A stretch of 53,099 nucleotides of DNA from an uncultured Verrucomicrobia subdivision 3 bacterium (GTDB lineage Bacteria > Verrucomicrobiota > Verrucomicrobiae > Limisphaerales > UBA11358): positions 1 through 53,099 of the forward strand of contig CAIXPZ010000153.1 in the NCBI GenBank assembly GCA_903921455.1, given 5' to 3'. The position numbers and the translations under genes are program-made. Shown here in pieces: positions 6,276 to 15,801 of the stretch (the stretch's first letter is position 1; each line of letters starts with the position of its first letter). The notes below the pieces were generated by a model. It searched no databases and was not told the origin of the DNA. It saw only the letters and a program-made list of their open reading frames with translations.

Positions 6276-7241
6276 CTAAATCTTTTTTGGAAGATTGGAT
6301 TCACCGGTGAAGGGGTCATAGTTCCCATCTCGCCCATCATATTTTACTGCATCAAAAGTCACTTGTTGGAAGGCGGTCATCAATCCGACTTCTTTAATCG
6401 GGCTGCTATATTTGTGCCGCCCGCTTGAGCTATCAAAAAACTTTCCGTCTGGGCTGATCATTGCATAGGAGCCACGAATGGTGTCAATGGACTCAGGAAT
6501 CACGATGGTGTCCGATTCGGACAGTCCGGCATGGCGCTTGATGTATGCATCAAAAACAGCGCGACTAACTTTTAAACTCCCGATCTGTCGGTCGTTTTGG
6601 CCAGCAACTGGGGTCATTTGAAGTATTTTCCAGCGGACCGGCCGTGCTGTCCGGATAAAGTCAGACAGGTTCTCGTTGCAATTGTGAGTCGTGACTACGG
6701 TGTTAATTTTCAGGCGGGCACCGACTTCCCTGATCCAACGGATGCGCTCCAAATAATTCGCTTCGTCCAAGCTGGCACCTTGCCGGGTGGCTCGTCCTAT
6801 AATCCGATTATTAACCGGGCAGACACTGTCAATGCTAAGGCCGATCCAATCTAAAATTCCAGCGAAACGTTGCAGATGTTTCGGTGTCAGAGTTAAACCA
6901 TTGGTGATTACTGCCGTGACCAATCCTGACTCTTTTGCGAATGAAACCAGTTCAGGAAGAAACGGACAAAGCGTCGGCTCACCTCCCACAAAGGTGATTT
7001 TTCGGGCAAGCAAGTTTGCCGACAATGGTTGGGCAGCAATGTGGCCGATGATTTCTTGAGCTTCAACCTGAGTCAATTTCGGGGGTGCAAACTGGCGGAT
7101 ATCTTGGAAGGTCGCGTAACAATGGTGGCAATGAAAATTGCATGCGGAATTGATAAACAAGTTAACCGTGCCCGGTAGGGAAGCTGGTGGTTTAATATGC
7201 ATTGCTCTGAATAACGTCCGGGCTGGACTGGTAAGCTCCAA
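6276..7241 (-). CDS. Prokaryotic viperin (radical-SAM nucleotide dehydratase, pVip)
   Basis: 321 residues. The radical-SAM cluster motif is C34-x3-C38-x2-C41 (SACNFHCHHCYATF) and the SAM-binding GGEP is at 86-89. Residues specific to viperins are visible: DS at 139-140 then IIGR (147-150), KIN (178-180), VRWK (202-205), and the C-terminal IPES...GSY (249-259) with SGRHKYSSPIKEVG after it. In viperin the two lysines and the Asn of KIN and RWK hold the nucleotide triphosphate. The family converts CTP, GTP or UTP to 3'-deoxy-3',4'-didehydro nucleotides that stop viral polymerases. No N-terminal amphipathic helix is present, as usual in bacteria. It lies 25 bases after an ARPP-1 gene on the same strand. 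No nucleotide kinase, the common partner, is seen. Confidence 0.85.
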   Translation of the reverse strand: MELTSPARTLFRAMHIKPPASLPGTVNLFINSACNFHCHHCYATFQDIRQFAPPKLTQVEAQEIIGHIAAQPLSANLLARKITFVGGEPTLCPFLPELVSFAKESGLVTAVITNGLTLTPKHLQRFAGILDWIGLSIDSVCPVNNRIIGRATRQGASLDEANYLERIRWIREVGARLKINTVVTTHNCNENLSDFIRTARPVRWKILQMTPVAGQNDRQIGSLKVSRAVFDAYIKRHAGLSESDTIVIPESIDTIRGSYAMISPDGKFFDSSSGRHKYSSPIKEVGLMTAFQQVTFDAVKYDGRDGNYDPFTGESNLPKKI

Positions 7242-7266
7242 CCCGGACCCCCTTCGTTTTCCCTGG

Positions 7267-8265
7267 CTATCTTTCGCGGAAATGGCGGCGGCGCCGTAGT
7301 GAACTCAGGTTCGCTGGTGATGATGCCGGGACAGATTCTTCCAACGTGAGAAAGGTGGCGTGGATCGGACAATCCGCGTGTATTAGCGCGCTGCCGGTGA
7401 GCGTTGGCGCATGGTAGCGATAATCCCGACCGTAACCAACGGAGGGAAAAACTTCCTCGCGAGTCTGGTCAAGAGTGGCGAGGAATGACCGAGCCAGAAG
7501 TTCGGCATCGGTAGCCGGTTTGGCTGCGGATGGCTGATCGAGCAAAGCATCAAACACATAGCTGCGGACCAGCTTCTCGTGTATCTGGGCATAAACTTCC
7601 GGGCGGGAAACCACATCGAAGCCGGCGACCTGTCCCTGGATGAGGACCAGCAGTCCCACTTGCCCATCCACACCAGGAAAAGCCTGTAGACATTCGTTCA
7701 GCTGTCCGGCTTGCGCCTTGAAGGCGTCATGCATGGCGGAAGTGGGCGAGGAACTGCCTGCCTTGCAATGCAAGGCCTGAATGCCATCCCAGACTTCGCC
7801 CTGATCCGATTGCGGCGGCGCGTTGTGGGACAGTGATTCAGAAACTGAGCGGTTCTTGCGGGAACGAATTTTGCGTTCCAATACTGCATCCGACATTGAA
7901 AATTGTGCCGAGGCATAGGACCAGCGGCCCTGCTCGGTGCAACTGACGGGAACGATGGTGCGAGATTTTTCCTTCAGCAATATCGTAGTGTTCAGAATCC
8001 GATTCTGCTTGGCCCCGAGGAGCTCCTCGCCATCGATGATCAACACGGGCTGATCCCCGTCGTTCAAAACGAGAAGTTGAGGAACTGAACCGCCTTCGGA
8101 AACTTCCGTGACGATCAGCGTTTTCTGGTCCATGGCTTGGGCGAGCGCAATATACGGAGGGGCGCCATCTCTGATGGCCAGCAAGGGAAGGACGGTGATA
8201 TGGCGATACACCCGCGCTTCGCCGATGGTAAGATTATTCAGATAACTTTTAATTTCAGCATTCAT
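7267..8265 (-). CDS. ARPP-1 (DUF6569) family protein
   Basis: 332 residues, matching the ARPP-1 domain found next to ADP-ribosylglycohydrolase and rhodanese/phosphatase genes. The family signature is clear: YRHITVLPLLA near the start, LIVTEVSEGGSVPQLLVLND, PVLIIDGEELLGAKQNRILN, then TTILLKEKSRTIVPVSCTEQ followed by GRWSY. The molecular function is not established; earlier comparative work linked the family to NAD/ADP-ribose metabolism. There is no signal peptide or membrane helix. The start is ATG at 8265, 39 bases after a truncated gene and 25 bases before the viperin, so the three were probably one operon. The C-terminus is arginine-rich (SSLRRRRHFRER). Confidence 0.75.
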   Translation of the reverse strand: MNAEIKSYLNNLTIGEARVYRHITVLPLLAIRDGAPPYIALAQAMDQKTLIVTEVSEGGSVPQLLVLNDGDQPVLIIDGEELLGAKQNRILNTTILLKEKSRTIVPVSCTEQGRWSYASAQFSMSDAVLERKIRSRKNRSVSESLSHNAPPQSDQGEVWDGIQALHCKAGSSSPTSAMHDAFKAQAGQLNECLQAFPGVDGQVGLLVLIQGQVAGFDVVSRPEVYAQIHEKLVRSYVFDALLDQPSAAKPATDAELLARSFLATLDQTREEVFPSVGYGRDYRYHAPTLTGSALIHADCPIHATFLTLEESVPASSPANLSSLRRRRHFRER

Positions 8266-8304
8266 AGTCGTATTTCCGGTTGATTTCGTTGAAGAAACGC
8301 ATGG

Positions 8305-8830
8305 TTATTCGGCACTTTTCAATTCGCCGGTTTGCACGTTGTAAAGCATGGTGGCGGTGACGCCGTTGATGAGTTCCAGGCCGTCGGCCGCAATCATCCA
8401 ACGAATCGTAGGGCTGGAATGCTGCAACTGATATTGCAACCCCGAAGGCGTATAGACATGGGCCAGCACCGTGACCTCATGAGTGCCAGAAGTGCTGGTC
8501 AGAATGGCCTTGGATCCTGGCGCGATCACGCGCTGCCAGCCATCCTGTGAATTTGTTGAGGCATTGCTCAAAACCCCGGCGGATGAATCGGCGCAAGTGA
8601 TGGTGGCGGCGCGATTCAACTCAACCATCAATCCTTCCAATGCGTCCACCAGATCGGTATTGCCATGGTCACGTTCAGCAGCGAGAGCGGCAGTAACCAC
8701 GGCCGAGAAATTCGCCGCCAAACGCTCCGTCAGGCGAAGGCTGCCGTTGGAGTTGTCGAAAATGCAAACTCCGTTAACCGGCGAATTGGCGCCGGGCGCG
8801 GTCTGGGCGTGGAAACGACCGATAGCTGAG
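8305..8830 (-). pseudogene. Unknown gene, 5'-truncated, joined to HsdR
   Basis: About 170 C-terminal residues read naturally in one frame: GVCIFDNSNGSLRLTERLAA, NTDLVDALEGLMVELNRAAT, then WMIAADGLELINGVTATMLY and a stop. Upstream of about 8830 the same frame is only antisense-like read-through of the HsdR region, so the real N-terminus is gone. The phrase IFDNSNGSLRLTERL faintly resembles the xYDxxxGGxGLxE segment of C-terminal DUF1998-type regions in large helicases, but this is too weak to name it. It is 39 bases upstream of the ARPP-1 gene and was presumably the first gene of that operon before the deletion. Without a start it is probably not made. Confidence 0.5.
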
Positions 8831-10744
8831 ATCGAAGCGCTCGGCAATGAAAACGGCATGGTCATGATTCTTGGCAAAGATGATGGTCTTGCCCAGTCGG
8901 TCGCCGCCCGCAACTTTCAGGCCGCGCGTCATCAAATGCTCCAGCGCTTTGTCCACCGTGTCCTTGTTGAACAGCCACTTGTTGATCGCCTCGGCATCGA
9001 CTTGTTGCGGCGCGATTCCGTCATCATTCCAGTCGGTCGCATCCCACTGGTCTTTTTCCTCCTCGGTTAATTCATCATATCGAAGACCGGTTCGTTGAAT
9101 TTTCAGCGGCACCGATATGGACACCGGCGGCACGAGGAAACCATCCTTGACTGCGTCTTCCAAGGGATAGGCATCCGTGGGCACCCCGCGTTCCAGATCG
9201 AACAGTCCGTAGGTGTTGAAATCAATCTCATCCTTGGGAGTGGCCGTTAGACCCACGAGCAGAGAGTCAAAGTATTCAAAGATGGCGCGATACTTCTGAT
9301 AAATGGACCGATGCGCCTCATCAATGATGATTAGGTCGAAATGACCTACGCCAAAACGCCGTTGCCCTTCCTTGGTCTCGTCTATCAGTCCCATCATTGT
9401 CGGGTAGGTGGAAACAAATACCCGGCCTTCTGTCTCTTTTTCGGTGACCAGATTCACCGGCGATGATTCAGGGAGATGTTTCTTAAACGCATTTACGGCC
9501 TGATTCACCAGCGCAACCCGGTCGGCCAAAAACAAAACCCGCTTTGCCCAGTTGCAATGCATGAGCAGGTCACATAACGCGATCACGGTGCGCGTTTTGC
9601 CTGCACCCGTGGCCATCACGACTAGTGCTTTACGGTCGCGGTCCTTTTCAAAGGCCTCGCCGATGCGCCGGATGGCGCGGGTCTGGTAGTAACGCTCGAC
9701 GATTGCTTCGTTGATTTTTGCCCCGGCCAACGACCGCCGCGTCTGGCGCCGTTGAATCAATAATTCCAGTTCCGCCTTTTTGTAAAAGCCTTGCACCGGC
9801 CGTGGCGGATAATTGGCATCATCCCACATCCAATGGTCGTAGCCGTTCGAGTAAAAGATGATGGGCCGCTGGCTAAATTTCTTTTCCAAACAATCGGCAT
9901 AAAGTTTGGCCTGCTGCTGACCAACTCGTGAATCGCGTCTGGTGCGCTTGGCTTCAACGAGCGCCAGCGGTTTTCCATCGTCGCCCCATAAAACGTAATC
10001 TACAAAACCCTCTCCGGATTCACTGGGCATGCCTGCCACCGGATATTCACGATCCCGCTTTTGATTGAGAGCCCAGCCCGCTTCCTTGAGCATGAGGTCG
10101 ATGAAATAATCTCGAGTTTCGGCCTCAGAATAATTATGACCATCCGGCTGGGCGGCGTTCGCCTTCTTGGCGGCGGCAACTTCAGCTCGCAGCTTCTTCA
10201 GTTGCTCGTCGAGGTCGATTTTATCTGCCAACACTTCGGCCAGCTTTTCATCTTTCTCTTGTAATTGCTTCTCCAGCTTCTGCAACTGCTCCAGTGTTTG
10301 TGCGGGCACCGGTGCGGTTTTGGGCAACAGTTCAGGATCATACACCAGGCTGTCCGTCGGCTTTGCCTTCCGTGAGTAGGTGCGGGCCAGCCAGAAGCAA
10401 AAATGGAATAACTCCCGCGTGCCGGCGATGGCATCAAACTGGCGGATGGGCTTGTGACTGTGCACCGCCAGATTGCCCAATTCCTTGAGAACCCTGGCCT
10501 TGGCAAATACCGCCGGACCGACGGCATCACGAAAGGTCGGTTCGTGAATCAGTGCGCTCAAATGTTCCTGATAGGGCAGCTTGAGGGCAGGGTCATGCTT
10601 ATAAAGCCAATGCACCGCCAGTTCGAGGGAGCGTCGCGCATAGAAACACGAAGTCCGGGCATCCGCATACGCCAACGACTCCGCCTTGACCGCTGATTCG
10701 TGCAAATCAGGCCATTCGGCTTTGAGAAAGGCGAAGTTAGACAT
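8774..10744 (-). pseudogene. Type I restriction R subunit (HsdR-like), C-terminally truncated
   Basis: The minus strand from ATG 10744 encodes 656 residues: a DUF4145 domain (about 1-110), a coiled coil (about 150-195), an HsdR nuclease domain (GEGFVDYVLWG then LALVEAKR, giving D...ExK), and the first helicase domain with Walker A ATGAGKT, IIIDEAHRS and VGLTATP. The second helicase domain begins (KTIIFAKNHDHAVFIAERF) but homology stops near 8834. It is followed by about 19 unrelated residues where the frame runs into another gene. Complete relatives are roughly 1,000 residues. No hsdM or hsdS is nearby, so this is an orphan. The nuclease core is intact, but the motor is incomplete. Confidence 0.75.
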
Positions 10745-10918
10745 GGTTAACGTTTGTCTGGCCCGGTCAGCAGCAGCGGCTATTTGCGGAACTCATCGGC
10801 CCGCGCGAGCCGCGGGACGCCGACCGGCCACGGATTTTTACGCCCCGGCCGCGCGGCGAGCGCGGGGAAATGGTGGCCGTTTGAATTGGGCAGCCGGTCT
10901 GCCCAGACTAAAGAATTT

Positions 10919-12655
10919 ATGGACGAAAAACCGAAAAGCATCTGGAAAAAAACATTGGGCAGGAGTTCGTTTGGTTCTTCTCTGCTCATGGCGATGGTCG
11001 GCGCCACGATCATCGCCGGCATTGGTGTCGCCTGCGGTTTGGCAAATGATGCCTATAAATTTGCCATCGCTTGGGTGGCGCTTGTCCTGATTCTCTGGCT
11101 ACTCGTCGAAGTCATTCGCTGGCTTTGTTGCTGGCGCAATCTAAAAATATCTCTGTTCGGCCTCGCCTGTTTATTCACCGTGATTGCTTTGTTTTATGCG
11201 GAGGAAGACTGGCGCGGCTGGCATGCCTGGAATCAATTCAAAAAGGAATGGGAGGCCAAGGGCGAACATTTTGATTTTGCCAGCGTCATTCCGCCGCCCG
11301 TTCCAGATAATCAGAATTTTGCACTGACGCCGGTGGTGGCCAGCAGCTACGAATATTGTTTTGACAAAAAAGGGCATGAAGTCATGCCTCGGAACACAAA
11401 TGTCGTGGATCGATTGAGCATGATTACCTGGCGCGACAATCATTGGACGCATCAGCCTAAATCCGAGAACTGGCAGACGGCACAAAGAACCGATTTGAAA
11501 GCGTGGCAGGAATTTTTCCGTTCGCCGCCACCAACGAATTCGGTTGAGACGAATTCCTATCCCATCGCGCCACAACCGCAAACGCCGGTGGCGGACATTC
11601 TGCTGGCGTTGAGCAAATACGATTCCGCCATCGCCGAAATCCGCGCAGCGAGTCAACTTCCGTATGCGCGGTTTCCGTTGACTTACGACAAGGCTGCACC
11701 GTTCAATATTTTGTTACCACACTTGGCGGCGGCTAAATCCTGCGCGCAGACGGTGAGTTTACGCGCGCTGGCCGAACTGCAATCCGGGCAGACGAAAAAG
11801 GCCGAGGAAGATGTGAAACTGTCTTTATATCTGGCCGGCTCCCTTCGCGCCGAGCCATTTTTGATTTCGCAACTGGTTCGCCTCGCGATGGTGCAGGTCA
11901 CCCTTCAGCCAGTTTACGAAGGACTGGCGGAGCACCAGTGGTCAGACGCCCAGCTTGTTGCTCTCGAAGTGGAACTGACGAAGCTGGATTTGTTGGCGGA
12001 TTACAAATTATCCATGCGCGGCGAAATGGGGTGTCATGATGGGGCCATTGGTTTTATGGTCCGCAACCGGCGGGAAATTTTCAACCTGGTGGATTCTAAT
12101 AACAACAATACTCCGCCACCGTTCCTCGGTCTACTGATTCCCAGTGGTTGGTTCTATCAAAACCAATTTCGCTGCGACCGCATAATTGTGGAGCAATACA
12201 TCCCGCTGGCGGACATGAATATGAAAACGATTTCACCCGCAGCCGTCCGTCACGCAGATGAAGTTCTACGGGCCGAAACAAAGAAAACCACTCCCTTTAA
12301 CATTTTTGAAAAGATGCTGATGCCGGCAATTGGCCCGGCCGTGAAAAAATTTGCCCACGGCCAAACTTCCGTGAACTTAGCGCGCACGGCGATTGCACTG
12401 GAGCGTTACCGGCTGGCGCACGGGGAATTTCCCGAAGCGCTGGACGCGCTGGCACCGCAGTTCATCGCCAAAGTGCCGCATGATGTCATCGGCGGGCAGC
12501 CGTTGAAATATCGCCGCACGAATGATAGACAATTTGTCCTCTACTCCATTGGCTGGAATGAAAAAGATGACGGCGGAGTAACCGGCCACCGCAATGGCGG
12601 CACCGCGCCGAACTTTGAATCGGGCGACTGGGTCTGGCGCTATCCGCAGAAGTAA
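10919..12655 (+). CDS. Hypothetical membrane protein with pseudopilin-like tail
   Basis: About 578 residues from the ATG at 10919 (MDEKPKSIWKK); longer in-frame starts upstream fall in sequence with no protein character. There are three hydrophobic segments near the N-terminus (about 20-40, 48-66 and 75-93), then a large soluble region. Near the C-terminus, ALERYRLAHGEFPEALDALA followed by KVPHDVIGGQPLKYRR and LYSIGWNEKDDGG resembles the C-terminal part of type II secretion major pseudopilins, a module often fused to large proteins in Verrucomicrobia. The function is unknown. It diverges from the truncated HsdR gene, with 174 bases between the two starts, and marks the beginning of ordinary chromosomal sequence. 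Confidence 0.7.
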   Translation: MDEKPKSIWKKTLGRSSFGSSLLMAMVGATIIAGIGVACGLANDAYKFAIAWVALVLILWLLVEVIRWLCCWRNLKISLFGLACLFTVIALFYAEEDWRGWHAWNQFKKEWEAKGEHFDFASVIPPPVPDNQNFALTPVVASSYEYCFDKKGHEVMPRNTNVVDRLSMITWRDNHWTHQPKSENWQTAQRTDLKAWQEFFRSPPPTNSVETNSYPIAPQPQTPVADILLALSKYDSAIAEIRAASQLPYARFPLTYDKAAPFNILLPHLAAAKSCAQTVSLRALAELQSGQTKKAEEDVKLSLYLAGSLRAEPFLISQLVRLAMVQVTLQPVYEGLAEHQWSDAQLVALEVELTKLDLLADYKLSMRGEMGCHDGAIGFMVRNRREIFNLVDSNNNNTPPPFLGLLIPSGWFYQNQFRCDRIIVEQYIPLADMNMKTISPAAVRHADEVLRAETKKTTPFNIFEKMLMPAIGPAVKKFAHGQTSVNLARTAIALERYRLAHGEFPEALDALAPQFIAKVPHDVIGGQPLKYRRTNDRQFVLYSIGWNEKDDGGVTGHRNGGTAPNFESGDWVWRYPQK

Positions 12656-13139
12656 AATAATCAGGCTTCCAACCTCAAACGCGGAACCTCCAATGGATGG
12701 CGGCGCGGGGTGCCGGTCACACGCTGTTCTGCCGAGGCTTCACCCGCCCTTTCCTCCCGCTCATTGTTCCAGCAAGTCTTCAGCGCGGGGTAAATTCCGT
12801 CAAAATTTGGCGTTACCATCCAAAATCCTCAATTTCAGATGGTTTTGCGGGATTGGTCGGCGGAAGCATGGCGAAATTCCGCAGTTTGGTGCAAAATCGT
12901 CGCGGTTTCTTGACAAGAATCCGCGGTCTGGCTGGGCGGCGGGAAACTGCGGCGGGGGAGCGGTATCCGGCCCGGTGATTTTCAATTGGCGACCTATGAT
13001 TTACGCGCAGCCAGGAAATTTGAGAGAGGCGCGCAAATCGCATATCATCAATTGTAAATGCCATCAGAGTTTCGTCATCCCGACGCCGGCGTTTCATTTA
13101 ACTGTGTCCCTCTGCGCAAATCTGTGGTTCAATTAGCCT
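12656..13139. other. Intergenic stretch, nothing recognised
   Basis: About 480 bases between the membrane protein and the beta-CASP hydrolase. Open frames in this stretch have atypical, proline/arginine-rich translations and no start signal. I see no tRNA, strong hairpin or repeat. It should contain the promoter of the downstream gene, but I cannot pick it out. Confidence 0.4.
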
Positions 13140-14516
13140 GTGAACATCACGAATTTGAACCCGGATACGGATATCGGCGCGAGCGCATGGCTGGTGGAAC
13201 TGGACGAACACCGCATTTTGCTCGACGCGGGCATGCACCCGAAACGCGAGGGCCGCGCCGCGATGCCGCTGTTTAACAAGGCCGGCACGCATGACGTGGA
13301 CGCCATCGCGCTGTCGCATTGCCATCACGACCATGTGGGCGCGCTGCCGCTGGCATGCCGGCAATATGCCAAGGCGCACGTCCTGATGACGGAGCTGAGC
13401 TATCTGCTGGTGGAACGCGTGCTGCACAATTCGGTGAACGTGATGACGCGCCAGCGCGACGAGCTGGGCATCAAGGAATATCCGCTCTATACGCACGACG
13501 AGCTGGACGAAATTGCGCCGCACTTTCAGGGTTTCAAATACAACCGCGAGGTGGAATGGCAGGCGTATCACAAAGAACGCGCGGGTTTGTCGTCGCCGAC
13601 GCTGGAATTTTTTGACGCCGGACACACGCTGGGTTCGGCGGGAATTTTGTTGCGCGGAAAAAAAGAAACAATGTTTTACACCGGCGACGTGTGTTTCCAT
13701 GACCAGACGATTTTAAAGGGCGCGCGGTTCGAAGACGTGAAGGCGGACGTGCTCATCATGGAGACGACGCGCGGCAACCGCGAAGTGGCGCCGGGTTTTA
13801 ACCGCGAAAAAGAGATCGAGCGGCTGGTGGCGGCGATTCACGCGGCGGAAAAGAAGAAAGGCGCGATCATGATCCCGTCGTTCGCGCTGGGTCGGACGCA
13901 GGAAATGCTGGCGTTGCTGGCGTTGCTGATGCGCGAGGGAAAATTGAAGAAGCAGCCGGTTTACATCGGCGGGCTGGGCCGCGTGTTCACCGAGATTTAT
14001 GACATCGAAGCGGCCCGGACACATCGGCAGCACACGAATCTGCATTTGAATGATGCGCTGCAACTGGTCGTCTTGGAAAAAGGCGCGGCAGACACGATGA
14101 AGTTGAGTGGCGGAAAAATATTTGTGATCACTGCCGGCATGATGAGCGAGAACACGGCGGCGCACACGCTGGCGACACGGATGATCGGCGACGAGAAGCA
14201 AAGCATTTTCTTCGTCGGCTATGCAGATCCGGATTCACCGGCGGGCCATTTGAAGGCCGCGAAACAAGGCGAGACGTTTGTGTTCAGTCCGAGCGCGGGG
14301 CAGGTGACGAAGCGTTGCGACGTGCAGGATTTTGATCTGACGGCGCACGCGAACCGGCAGGACCTGCTGGAGTTCGTCGGGCAGGTGTCACCCCGCGCGA
14401 TTTTGCTGGGCCATGGTGACGACGCGGCGCGCCATTGGTTTGAGGGGCAAATTGCCGCGCGCTGGCCGAAGATCAAAGTGTATCAGCCGCAGCCGGCGAA
14501 GATGGTTTCGGTTTGA
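13140..14516 (+). CDS. MBL-fold beta-CASP RNase-like hydrolase
   Basis: 458 residues. The metallo-beta-lactamase motifs are complete: LSHCHHDHVGALP (residues about 59-71), GHTLGSAG with its His (about 161-168), and FYTGDVCFHD with the metal-bridging Asp. The beta-CASP insertion follows (IMIPSFALGRTQEMLAL, a stretch GGKIFVITAGMMSENTAAHT, and FVGYADPDSPAGHL), and a C-terminal FDLTAHANRQDLLEF closes the active site. This is the CPSF73/RNA-specificity-type family of ribonucleases. The start is GTG at 13140. There is no signal peptide, so it is cytosolic. It is followed by a bidirectional hairpin and a convergent gspF-like gene. Its RNA targets are unknown. Confidence 0.85.
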   Translation: MNITNLNPDTDIGASAWLVELDEHRILLDAGMHPKREGRAAMPLFNKAGTHDVDAIALSHCHHDHVGALPLACRQYAKAHVLMTELSYLLVERVLHNSVNVMTRQRDELGIKEYPLYTHDELDEIAPHFQGFKYNREVEWQAYHKERAGLSSPTLEFFDAGHTLGSAGILLRGKKETMFYTGDVCFHDQTILKGARFEDVKADVLIMETTRGNREVAPGFNREKEIERLVAAIHAAEKKKGAIMIPSFALGRTQEMLALLALLMREGKLKKQPVYIGGLGRVFTEIYDIEAARTHRQHTNLHLNDALQLVVLEKGAADTMKLSGGKIFVITAGMMSENTAAHTLATRMIGDEKQSIFFVGYADPDSPAGHLKAAKQGETFVFSPSAGQVTKRCDVQDFDLTAHANRQDLLEFVGQVSPRAILLGHGDDAARHWFEGQIAARWPKIKVYQPQPAKMVSV

Positions 14517-14531
14517 TTTGAGCAAAAGCAA

Positions 14532-14562
14532 AACCGCCGGAAGAAAATTTCTTCCGGCGGTT
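14532..14562. terminator. Bidirectional terminator hairpin
   Basis: A perfect 15-bp inverted repeat (AACCGCCGGAAGAAA at 14532-14546 with its complement at 14548-14562) lies between two convergent genes. The arms themselves end in A and T runs, so it can act on both strands. Confidence 0.75.
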
Positions 14563-14577
14563 CTTGTTTGAATACTT

Positions 14578-15801
14578 TCAGTGGCCGCCGCCGCCGTTCC
14601 CGCTGACGATGTTGGCGAGGTTGAAAATGGGCAGGAACATACAAACCACCATGCCGCCGATGACGACGCCAAGAAAAACGATGAGCAGCGGTTCGATGAG
14701 CGACATGAGACCGGAGAGCGTGGTGTCGATTTCCTCGTCGAGGAAGTTGGCCACGCGCTCAAGCATGTTGTCAATGTTGCCGGTCTGTTCGCCGGCGCTC
14801 AACATGCGGATGATCATGCTGGGGAAAACCGGATGTTTGGCGAGCGCATTGGAAATACCTTCGCCGCGTTCGATGTCGAGCGCGGAGGCTTTGATGGCTT
14901 TTTCCATGACGGTGTTGCCCACGGTCTGGGAAACAATTTGCAGGACTTCGAGAATCGGCACACCGCTACGAACGAGCGACGCGAGTGTGCGGGTGAATCG
15001 GGCAAGGCAGATTTTATGGGCGATTGCACCAAAGATGGGCAGTCGGATGCGCTGCTTGTCCCAGAAATCACGGCCCTGTTTGGTTTTCAGGAAATAAAGC
15101 CAGCCCCAAACGGCGGCACCAGCCAGGACGATCAGATAAATCAGGTAGTGTTGGACGATTTCACTGATAGTAATCATGATTTCGGTCGGGGCGGGCAGCT
15201 TGGCCCCGAAACCGGAATAAACTTCCTTGAAGGTGGGGATGACCCTGACGAGCAAAAAGATAGTGATGACAATGGCGACAACGGTCACCACGGTAGGATA
15301 CATCAGCGCGGTTTTAACCTTTTTGCGGAGGCGTTCGCTGTTTTCCAGATAAGTCGCCAACCGGGCTAGAATTTCTGAGAGAAGACCGCCTTTTTCACCG
15401 GCTCCCACCATGGAAACGTAGAGTCGGTTAAAGGCCTTGGGATGCCGGGTCAGGGCCTCGGAAAAGCTTTCACCACTTTCAACGCGGGTGCAGACATCGC
15501 GAATGGTGTCGCGCATGACTTTGTTCGGGGTTTGATCCCCGAGCGCTTGCAACGATTGCACGATGGCAATACCGGCGTCGATCATGGTCGCCAATTGTCG
15601 GGTAAAAACCACCAGATCGTTGAGGCTGACCTTGCCGCCCTTGGTCTGGCCGCGCTTGGCGATCTTTTCCCGGATTTCCACCACCAGCAGATTGCGGTTG
15701 AGCAAGGCTGCAATGGCGGCCTGTTCCGTGGCGGCATCTACGGTGTTGCGTATTTCGCGGCCGGTGGCCGTCTCCCTGGCGGTGTAGGCAAATAATGGCA
15801 T
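14578..15801 (-). CDS. Type II secretion/type IV pilus inner-membrane protein GspF/PilC
   Basis: 407 residues from the ATG at 15801 (MPLFAYTARE), which matches the usual PilC/GspF start. Two T2SSF domains (about 65-190 and 270-390) carry the family phrases LATMIDAGIAIVQSLQAL and TLASLVRSGVPILEVLQIVS, SMVGAGEKGG and RMLSAGEQTGNIDNML. Three membrane helices are visible (about 170-190, 215-240 and 375-400). The protein anchors the assembly ATPase to the pseudopilus platform in the inner membrane. No other secretion genes are adjacent here; its pilin and ATPase partners must be elsewhere. The tail NIVSGNGGGGH is glycine-rich. Confidence 0.9.
   Translation of the reverse strand: MPLFAYTARETATGREIRNTVDAATEQAAIAALLNRNLLVVEIREKIAKRGQTKGGKVSLNDLVVFTRQLATMIDAGIAIVQSLQALGDQTPNKVMRDTIRDVCTRVESGESFSEALTRHPKAFNRLYVSMVGAGEKGGLLSEILARLATYLENSERLRKKVKTALMYPTVVTVVAIVITIFLLVRVIPTFKEVYSGFGAKLPAPTEIMITISEIVQHYLIYLIVLAGAAVWGWLYFLKTKQGRDFWDKQRIRLPIFGAIAHKICLARFTRTLASLVRSGVPILEVLQIVSQTVGNTVMEKAIKASALDIERGEGISNALAKHPVFPSMIIRMLSAGEQTGNIDNMLERVANFLDEEIDTTLSGLMSLIEPLLIVFLGVVIGGMVVCMFLPIFNLANIVSGNGGGGH

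Noticed and set aside
12594..13136. Plus-strand 180-codon open frame between two genes
   Set aside because: Starts inside the preceding gene and reads as low-quality, Arg/Pro/Ser-rich sequence with no family resemblance.
13098..14201. Minus-strand open frames antisense to the beta-CASP gene
   Set aside because: His/Arg/Gln-rich shadows of a GC-rich gene whose own motifs are complete.
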